From: Planctomycetota bacterium | GTDB taxonomy: Bacteria > Planctomycetota > Planctomycetia > Pirellulales > Pirellulaceae | Direction of reading: 5' to 3' | Assembly: GCA_027622275.1 (NCBI GenBank) | Contig: JAQBZB010000036.1 | Location: forward strand, 1 to 45,961 | DNA length: 45,961 bases | Part shown: positions 39,906 to 45,961 of the stretch, one piece after another | Position numbering within the stretch: the stretch's first letter is position 1 | Layout: the number at the start of each line of letters is the position of its first letter | Notes under the pieces: generated by a model | Seen by the model: the letters and a program-made list of their open reading frames with translations, nothing else | Database searches by the model: none | Told to the model about the DNA's origin: nothing | Program-made: the position numbers and the translations under genes

Positions 39906-42332
39906 ATGAAGCGAAACCTTCCTATCTTCTACCCTTTGATCTCCGTGCTGGCACTGTTGTCTCCGGCCAGCGGTGCGGAGATCGACTTCGCCCACGACAT
40001 TGTGCCGATCTTGAAGACGCATTGCGTCGCGTGCCATGCGGGCGAGAAAAAGAAAGGTGGGTTTTCGCTGGACACGCGGGAGTTGCTGCTCGCGGGCAGC
40101 GAAAACGGCGTGGTCGTCAAGCCAGGCGTTAGCAGCGAGAGTTTGCTAATTGAGCGGATCACGACCGAAGAGCTTGATCTGCGCATGCCTCCCGAGGGCG
40201 AACCCGTCCCGCCAGGTCAAATCTCCAAGCTCAAGCGGTGGATCGACGCTGGCATCGTGTGGGAAGCGGGCTTTGCGTTTACGAAAGTGGCCTACGAGCC
40301 GCCGCTCGCGCATCGCCTGCCCGAGCTACCGCCGGCCAGCGGCGGTCGCGAGCATCCGCTCGACCGGATCGTCGATGCGTATTTCGCCGACACCGATGTG
40401 AACCGCCCCGCTGGCGTCTCGGACGCCATGTTTCTCCGCCGCGTTTCGCTGGACGTCAGCGGCTTGCTACCCGATCCAGAGACATTCCGCGACTTCATCG
40501 CCGACACCAATCGCGAGAAGCGCGAAGCACTGATCCAGTCGCTGTTGGCCAACGACGTCGCCTACGCCGAACATTGGCTGACTTTCTGGAACGACTTGCT
40601 GCGTAACGACTACACGGGGACCGGCTTCATCACCGGAGGTCGCCAGCAGATCACGGGCTGGCTGTACCAGGCGCTGCTGCAAAACAAGCCGTACGACCAG
40701 TTCACGCGCGAGTTGATCGTCCCGCAGCCGGAAGCCGTTGGCTTCATCAGCGGGATTCGCTGGCGCGGCAATGTCAGCGCCAGCCAGCGGCAGGAGATTC
40801 AGTTCGCTCAGAACGTCTCGCAGGCCTTTCTCGGCATCAACATGAAGTGCGCCTCGTGCCACGACAGCTTTATCGATCGCTGGACGCTGGAGGAGACTTA
40901 CGGTCTGGCCGCGATCTACGCGACCGAACCATTGATGCTGCACCGCTGCGACAAACCGCTCGACAAAACGGCCACGGCAGCGTGGATGTTCCCCGAACTC
41001 GGACAAGTCGACTCCGCCGCAGCACAGCCGCAGCGGATGCAGCAGCTTGCCGCGCTGCTCACTCATCCGGACAACGGCCGCTTTGCCCGCACAATCGTCA
41101 ATCGCATCTGGCATCGGCTGATGGGGCGCGGGATCGTGCATCCGGTCGACGCGATGCATACCGAGCCGTGGAACGCCGACTTGCTCGACTATCTCGCGAT
41201 TCATCTGCGCGACAACGGCTTCGACCTCAAGAAGACAATCGAATTGATTTGCACGTCGCAGATCTACCAGAGTCAGACGCCGCCGGTCGAGCAGCCGCAG
41301 GACGCAGGACAATACGTCTTCCGCGGGCCGCTTGGACGACGCATGACCGCCGAGCAGTTCGTTGACACGGTGTGGCAGATCACCGATGCCGCGCCCACGA
41401 AGTACGACGCCCAAGTGCTTCGCTTCAAGCAACAACCGAACACATCGCCACAAGCGATCACCGCTCGATGGATCTGGTCTTACGCCGCTGCCTCCGGCCC
41501 AGCCCCGGCGGGTGAAACGATTACCGTGCGGCACAAATTCGATTTGCCCAGCTGGCCTGTGCGGGCCGTGGGCGTGATCACTTGCGACAACAGTTACCGA
41601 ATGTTTTTGAACGGCACACACGTCGGGTCGGACGACAATTGGGAGACCGTTGAAACCGTGTCGCTGCTTCCCTCGCTCAAGAAGGGCATGAACGAGTTGC
41701 TGATCGAAGCCAAGAACGGCGGCAGCGGGCCGAATCCCGCCGGGCTTTTCTTCGAGGCCGCGCTGCGTTTCGAAGACGACACAACGCAAGCAATCGCATC
41801 GAACGATTCCTGGCAATGGACGGCGATGACGCTGAACGCACGCGGCAAGTGGAAACAGGAGCCGGGCGATTGGAAAGCCGCCGAGTTGGTGACGAACCCA
41901 GGCGTCTGGTCCGGTCGCGTTGGCCCGCAACTCGCCAACCAGCTCAACACCGCCGCCGACTCGCCGCTGTTGATGGTTCGCGCTTCGTTGGTGAAGAGCG
42001 ATAGTCTGATGCGCGCCCTCGGACGCCCGAATCGCGATCAGATTGTGACCTCACGTCCTAGTGAGTTGACGACGCTCGAAGCCATTGATCTCGCCAACGG
42101 CCAGACGCTTTCCGATGCCATCCAGCACGGTGCCAAGCAACGGCTGGCCGAATACGGCGACTCGCCAGAAGGACTGATGTCGTGGCTGTGCAATTATGCT
42201 CTGTCGCGAGAGCCAACTGCGGACGAGTTGCAACTGGCGAAAGAGTTTTTAGGGACGGACCCAACCAAGCAATCCGTCGAAGACTTGCTGTGGTCCGTGT
42301 TGATGCTGCCCGAGTTTCAACTCGTCCGCTAA
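39906..42332 (+). CDS. Planctomycete cytochrome-like protein (PSCyt1/DUF1549/DUF1553)
   Basis: This 808-residue exported protein has a signal peptide (about 1-23), then the PSCyt1 domain with CVACH (Cys40, Cys43, His44), the DUF1549 domain (DAMFLRRVSLDVSGLLPDPE near 173-192) and DUF1553 (NGRFARTIVNRIWHRLMGRG). A second CASCH lies at 315-319. Between about residues 520 and 650 there is a beta-sandwich stretch (VRHKFDLPSWPVRAVGVITC, YRMFLNGTHVG) that splits the DUF1553 part. The protein is periplasmic and may bind haem; its task is unknown. It is followed by a DUF1501 gene as in many planctomycetes. GAGAGCG lies before the ATG. Confidence 0.92.
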   Translation: MKRNLPIFYPLISVLALLSPASGAEIDFAHDIVPILKTHCVACHAGEKKKGGFSLDTRELLLAGSENGVVVKPGVSSESLLIERITTEELDLRMPPEGEPVPPGQISKLKRWIDAGIVWEAGFAFTKVAYEPPLAHRLPELPPASGGREHPLDRIVDAYFADTDVNRPAGVSDAMFLRRVSLDVSGLLPDPETFRDFIADTNREKREALIQSLLANDVAYAEHWLTFWNDLLRNDYTGTGFITGGRQQITGWLYQALLQNKPYDQFTRELIVPQPEAVGFISGIRWRGNVSASQRQEIQFAQNVSQAFLGINMKCASCHDSFIDRWTLEETYGLAAIYATEPLMLHRCDKPLDKTATAAWMFPELGQVDSAAAQPQRMQQLAALLTHPDNGRFARTIVNRIWHRLMGRGIVHPVDAMHTEPWNADLLDYLAIHLRDNGFDLKKTIELICTSQIYQSQTPPVEQPQDAGQYVFRGPLGRRMTAEQFVDTVWQITDAAPTKYDAQVLRFKQQPNTSPQAITARWIWSYAAASGPAPAGETITVRHKFDLPSWPVRAVGVITCDNSYRMFLNGTHVGSDDNWETVETVSLLPSLKKGMNELLIEAKNGGSGPNPAGLFFEAALRFEDDTTQAIASNDSWQWTAMTLNARGKWKQEPGDWKAAELVTNPGVWSGRVGPQLANQLNTAADSPLLMVRASLVKSDSLMRALGRPNRDQIVTSRPSELTTLEAIDLANGQTLSDAIQHGAKQRLAEYGDSPEGLMSWLCNYALSREPTADELQLAKEFLGTDPTKQSVEDLLWSVLMLPEFQLVR

Positions 42333-42465
42333 GATATTTGGAGTGCTGTGACTTGTCACAGCTTTCGTTTGCGGCGGAGCCGCTTTTAGAACATTGCCAA
42401 GACTGAAAAGTGGCGGTGCCACAAAGAAAGAGAAAGCGGCGACAAGTCGCCGCAGTCCAAATATC
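42333..42465. repeat. Palindromic element between the DUF1549 and DUF1501 genes
   Basis: Terminal inverted repeats gatatttggagtgctg and its partner (gcagtccaaatatc) frame a 133-base element with a second imperfect arm pair (gacttgtcac with gacaagtcgc). It begins one base after the DUF1549 stop and ends 17 bases before the DUF1501 start. If the two genes are co-transcribed it is transcribed as a folded RNA segment and may tune expression of the second gene. Confidence 0.55.
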
Positions 42466-42482
42466 CGAATAGGAGTCGAATC

Positions 42483-43931
42483 GTGGACTTCACAAACATG
42501 CCCGAGCCACTTGCTCGACGCCACTTCCTGAAGCAACTTGCCGCTGCCTCGACGGCCGCGATAATGGCGCGCGAGCCTCGCTTGCTCGACGCGGCTGAAG
42601 GCGATGCGATCAAGCATCCCGAACCAACCGCCGACGCCTGCATCCTGATTTGGATGGCAGGCGGCATGGCGGCTCCCGATACGTTCGATCCGAAACACTA
42701 CGAGCCGTTTCAAGTCGGCCTGCCGGTCGAGAAGGTGATCAGCACTTTCCCGGCGATCGATACGGCGGTCGATAACATCAAGATCTGCGAGGGATTGGAG
42801 AGCATCGCCTCGGTCATGGATCGCGCGACGTTGATTCGCTCGCACGTCTTGCCGGATCTCGGCCACATTCTACATTCGCGGCATCAGTACCATTGGCACA
42901 CCGGTTATGTCCCGCCTCAGACCGTGGCCTGCCCGCACATCGGTGCCTGGCTGGCGCGCGTGCTCGGTCCGCGCAATCCTGTCATGCCGGCGTTCATCAA
43001 TATCGGCCAGCGATTGGAAGGCGTTGGCGAGAACGAAGAGATCAAGGCTTTCACGACAGGCGGCTTCTTCGGCAGCGAGTTTGGTCCCATGAACTTGCCG
43101 TACCCCGAGGAAGCGGCCGCCGCCGTCCGGCCGCCCAAGGGAATGGAGCCCGGCCGGTTCGAGAATCGCTACAAGTTTTTCCGCCAGCTCGTGGATCAGA
43201 CACCGCAGCGGGATTACTTGTCCGATTATCAGCAGGAGTCGATGTTGCGGTCGCTGGAGAATGCGTATCGATTGCTGGGCTCGAAGGAGCGCGCGGCTTT
43301 CGACATCTCGTTGGAGCCAAAGGAGAGCTACGACAAGTACAACACCGGACGGTTCGGGCAGGGATGTCTGCTCGCGCGTCGACTCGTCGAAAACGGAGCC
43401 CGCTTTGTCGAAGTCACGACCGAGTACATCCCATTTATCCATTGGGATACGCACAAGGATGGACACACCACGGTCGACCAACTGCACAAAGAGATCGATC
43501 GCCCGATCACACAACTGATTCTGGACTTGGAAAGTCGCGGGTTGCTCGACCGCACGCTGGTTGTCATCGCCAGCGAATTCAGCCGCGATATGATCCTTGA
43601 AGGCGTGCCGGGATCGAACGCCCAGGATCAAGCCACCTTCAAAGTCGACACGCTGCAAGAGATGCCCCATTACGGCTTGCATCGCCACTTCACCGGCGCG
43701 TCGTCCGTCGTCATGTTCGGCGGCGGCATGAAGAAGGGATTCTTATACGGCGAGTCGGCCCCCGAGCGCCCCTGTCTGGCGATTAAAGACCCGATCAACG
43801 TCGACGATCTGCACGCCACCATGTTTACCGCGATGGGGATCAGCCCGCAAACCGCGTTCGACGTTGAACGCCGCCCGTTTTATGCTACCGAAGACGGCAA
43901 AGGCCGATCGGTCGCGGAGCTGTTCGCGTGA
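42483..43931 (+). CDS. Tat-exported DUF1501 family protein
   Basis: This 482-residue protein begins at a GTG with AGGAG ten bases upstream. ARRHFLKQLAAAS is a twin-arginine signal (RRHFLK), pointing to export of a folded protein. DUF1501 features follow: AGGMAAPDTFDPK near 59, HILHSRHQYHWHTGY, GPRNPVMPAFINIG, and HRHFTGASSVVMFGGGMKKG near the C terminus. The fold is related to alkaline-phosphatase-type hydrolases, with conserved His/Asp metal positions. The partner is the cytochrome-like DUF1549 protein encoded just before it. Function is unknown. Confidence 0.93.
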   Translation: MDFTNMPEPLARRHFLKQLAAASTAAIMAREPRLLDAAEGDAIKHPEPTADACILIWMAGGMAAPDTFDPKHYEPFQVGLPVEKVISTFPAIDTAVDNIKICEGLESIASVMDRATLIRSHVLPDLGHILHSRHQYHWHTGYVPPQTVACPHIGAWLARVLGPRNPVMPAFINIGQRLEGVGENEEIKAFTTGGFFGSEFGPMNLPYPEEAAAAVRPPKGMEPGRFENRYKFFRQLVDQTPQRDYLSDYQQESMLRSLENAYRLLGSKERAAFDISLEPKESYDKYNTGRFGQGCLLARRLVENGARFVEVTTEYIPFIHWDTHKDGHTTVDQLHKEIDRPITQLILDLESRGLLDRTLVVIASEFSRDMILEGVPGSNAQDQATFKVDTLQEMPHYGLHRHFTGASSVVMFGGGMKKGFLYGESAPERPCLAIKDPINVDDLHATMFTAMGISPQTAFDVERRPFYATEDGKGRSVAELFA

Positions 43932-43970
43932 GGAGCGGAGTAGGAATCGACTCGGCATCTTGGTCGGAGC

Positions 43971-44202
43971 GTTTGTCCCGGAGGGACGCCGTCGAGTAGC
44001 CCCAGACTTTAGAGGTCGTGCAGCTTTCAAATACTTTGACTGCGGAGATTTGCGACGCGAATCATTGTAGAACAATTGTCTCAATTGTTTCGCCCGCTTC
44101 GCGACCTCGGTGCAAAGAAACAATTGAGACAATTGTTCTACATTAAAGCAGCACGACCTCTGAAACCTGGGGCTATTCGACTGTGTCCCTGCGGGACAAA
44201 AC
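43971..44202. repeat. Long composite palindrome (outer arms)
   Basis: The outer arms 43971-44027 and 44145-44202 pair over about 57 positions with some mismatches; gtttgtcccggagggac pairs with gtccctgcgggacaaaac, and the inner ends read gaggtcgtgcagcttt and aaagcagcacgacctc. Between them lies a second palindrome (44067-44141). The element sits between the DUF1501 gene and the CsrA-fusion gene. It has no gene, so it looks like a non-autonomous mobile element with another inserted into it. Confidence 0.65.
44067..44141. repeat. Perfect 24-bp inverted repeat inside the composite palindrome
   Basis: Arms at 44067-44090 (gtagaacaattgtctcaa...) and 44118-44141 are exact complements over 24 bases, with a 27-base loop. 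The lack of any mismatch, against the many differences in the outer arms, suggests the inner element is younger or under a different constraint. Confidence 0.75.
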
Positions 44203-44432
44203 TCGTAAGTCGTCGCCAGCACCAGCAACGATAGCATCGCTCGTTGTCGAAATTCTGCACTTGCCTCAGATTCGTTTTCGGCCAACAATCCACTCGCAAG
44301 CTGATTTGGAACGATCTCCAATCCCGCATTCGCTGCGAACGGCATGAGGCCACGCGACGGCTTGCGTTCGAGGGCGGCTCAGTATCCACGAGACCAGCCG
44401 TTCATTTCGCAGCAGACATTGGAGGTCACACC

Positions 44433-45158
44433 ATGCTAGTTCTCTCGCGCAAGGAAAACGACAAACTCCTGCTCCCCACGCTGAACATCTCCATCGAGGT
44501 CGTTCGGATCCAAGGCAACACCGTGCGCATCGGCATCGATGCTCCGCCAGATGTTCCGATCTTGCGGCATGAGATCGCGGACCTGAAGAGCATCGAGTTC
44601 CCACCGGACGAGCAGACGGCGAATCAACGGACCGCGAGCTTGGCGAAAGCGATTCGCCAGCGGACGGATTCGTGCGCCGGCGCTCTGAACCTGCTTCACG
44701 AACACTTGGAAGGCAACCTCGCCGCGCAGAGTCTGATTGTGGATGTCTACAACGAACTGCGGGCGTTAGAACAAGACACTAAGTCCGCGTTGGACGAGTC
44801 CGGCGCGTCCGCCAACCTGCCCCACGCGCTGCTGATCGATTACGATCCCAACGAGAGCCAACTGTTAGCGAGTTACCTGCGGCTGAATGGTTTCGAAGTG
44901 ACAACGGCCGAAGGTCGTAGCGACGCTTTGGACTATCTGTCGCTTCACTCCTGCCCCGACTTTGTCCTGCTGGACATGCACACCGCGCAAGACGCGAACG
45001 CGGAGTTTCTAGCTCAACTTCGGGGCCAATCGGGATGCGAGAAGCTGAAGCTATTTGCGCTCGGCAACGTCGAGCCATCCGGTGTCGACCGCTGGTTCCC
45101 ACGCCCCCTCGACGCCGAGCGCCTGGTCCGCGAACTCACCGCTGCCATCGCCGCCTAG
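44433..45158 (+). CDS. CsrA domain fused to a degenerate response-regulator receiver
   Basis: This 241-residue protein starts after GGAGGT. Residues 1-57 are a CsrA domain: MLVLSRKENDKLLLP, GNTVRIGIDAPPDVPI and LRHEIADL; Arg6 and Arg45, equivalents of the RNA-binding Arg6 and Arg44 of E. coli CsrA, are present. A probably helical linker (about 62-125) follows. Residues 130-241 resemble a receiver: LLIDYDPNE (Asp136, Asp138), VLLDM (Asp181, phosphoacceptor position), then Gly211 in place of Thr/Ser and Arg224-Pro in place of Lys-Pro. The fold and the Asp may work, but switching residues are altered. CsrA proteins bind GGA in mRNA leaders; a receiver could control that. No histidine kinase is next to it. 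Confidence 0.88.
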   Translation: MLVLSRKENDKLLLPTLNISIEVVRIQGNTVRIGIDAPPDVPILRHEIADLKSIEFPPDEQTANQRTASLAKAIRQRTDSCAGALNLLHEHLEGNLAAQSLIVDVYNELRALEQDTKSALDESGASANLPHALLIDYDPNESQLLASYLRLNGFEVTTAEGRSDALDYLSLHSCPDFVLLDMHTAQDANAEFLAQLRGQSGCEKLKLFALGNVEPSGVDRWFPRPLDAERLVRELTAAIAA

Positions 45159-45320
45159 GGCAGCGGCGCGAAATCAATCTACGCGTAGCTGAATTTGCAA
45201 GAATTCAGATGTCTTGCGATGGGCTGAATGCTTGCGCATCCAGCTAACAGTGATGCGCATGCTGGCGTTCGGCACCCTTTCCGAACTTAGCCCCGCTTGG
45301 TAACTTACGACGTGACTTTC

Positions 45321-45393
<73 letters not shown>

Positions 45394-45557
45394 CTTCTTA
45401 TCGGTTTGCAAGGTCTTCTGGGCGGCACTGTTAGCGATGTCCCATGTCCAACTCAATACTGACTTTCCCGCACGTGTCACCTTGAGTGTCACCTGCTTCA
45501 TCGGCACGCGCACTTTTTTCTTCAGTCAATGACTTCACGTGTCCTCAGTGCGGTGAG

Positions 45558-45961
45558 CTACTCAGTCGGCAACCGATCAAGCTGAGACCAATCCGTCGAG
45601 ACATAAGCCTGTCGCGGACCGGGTGTGCTTCGCCCGTCCGTGACGTACTTGGCGGCGAGTGTCGTGAGTTGCCGGACGATTTCCGGGTGCTCGTCGGCAA
45701 GATTGGTTGTCTCAACGGGATCGTCCCGCATGTTGTACAGCTGTCGCTCACCCGTGACAAACGATCTCTGCTCGATGGTTCCGGCATAGCGTCCAAGCTT
45801 CTTGCCGGCCCCGTACCCATTGCCGCCCGATCCGGCGTGCAGCTTAATTCGGTCAGCAGCACTTCCCCTTGGCGGCCTGGCAGCGTGAGTTTGTGACGCT
45901 GCACTCCATCAAATAGATCCAGAATCTTTCGCGTCGTCGGACGACGGCATTGGCGACCCTC
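45558..45961 (-). pseudogene. Sulfatase C-terminal fragment, frameshifted and cut by the window edge
   Basis: The minus strand reads the end of a sulfatase family protein. The last part, RQLYNMRDDPVETTNLADEH followed by PEIVRQLTTLAAKYVTDGRS, is typical of sulfatase C termini and stops at a TAG at 45558-45560. Upstream (from the window edge to about 45850) the reading GRQCRRPTTRKILDLFDG through GEVLLTEL is in a different frame. One added base near 45845-45850, in gaatt, would join the two. The gene may be disrupted or the base missed in sequencing. Sulfatases hydrolyse sulfate esters and are often exported in planctomycetes; the N terminus lies outside the window. Confidence 0.65.

Noticed and set aside
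40467-41930. Long open frame on the minus strand across the DUF1549 gene
   Set aside because: Antisense reading of a GC-rich gene with clear domains; no recognisable motif in the minus frame.

Overview
The window (about 46 kb, GC-rich) looks like chromosomal DNA of a planctomycete, probably a Pirellulales-type relative. The evidence is a DUF1549/DUF1553 cytochrome-like gene (39906..42332) followed by a Tat-exported DUF1501 gene (42483..43931), an ECF sigma factor abutting a Ser/Thr kinase with a DFN motif (27202..30074), a sulfatase fragment, a lipoprotein TolC homologue, and many different long-stem palindromes between genes. This is inferred from gene content; no rRNA or other phylogenetic marker was compared.

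Layout. 1-4.8 kb: palindrome-rich lead-in, small zinc-ribbon protein, exported DUF547 protein, outer-membrane porin, and an acyl-CoA dehydrogenase-like flavoprotein that appears to lack the usual C-terminal catalytic Glu. 4.8-9.5 kb: membrane-anchored EF-hand protein, RraA-like protein, M81/MlrC-type metallopeptidase, and a ketosynthase homologue whose Cys-His-His triad reads Asp-Tyr-Asn. 9.7-12.7 kb: YghO-type acyltransferase divergent from an NAD-dependent epimerase/reductase and a possible PD-(D/E)XK protein. 12.8-15.5 kb: cold-shock protein, exported 7-bladed lactonase, FabG-like SDR. 15.5-19.5 kb: complete ribose-type ABC importer (lipoprotein, double ATPase, permease) whose permease carries an unusual domain of about 120 residues after TM1. 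19.5-22.2 kb: nucleotidyltransferase, protoporphyrinogen oxidase, small hypothetical. 22.4-27 kb: minus-strand operon tyrA-purL-purQ, with two PurS-like modules fused to PurL. 27.2-30.1 kb: ECF sigma factor and a kinase-TPR gene broken by a 5-bp tandem duplication. 30-34.6 kb: minus-strand exported and membrane-anchored proteins plus a MITE-like element. 34.8-37 kb: yjbQ, then the holB/tmk pair. 37.2-44 kb: TolC-like protein and the DUF1549/DUF1501 pair. 44.4-46 kb: a CsrA domain fused to a degenerate response-regulator receiver, tRNA-Lys(UUU), and the end of a frameshifted sulfatase.

Housekeeping functions (purine and tyrosine synthesis, haem, dTMP, clamp loader) are interleaved with planctomycete-specific surface and regulatory genes. 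The most unusual items are the CsrA-receiver fusion, the triad-less ketosynthase beside a lipid-type acyltransferase/reductase pair, the permease insertion, the kinase micro-duplication, and a set of at least eight different palindromic elements, two of them nested.
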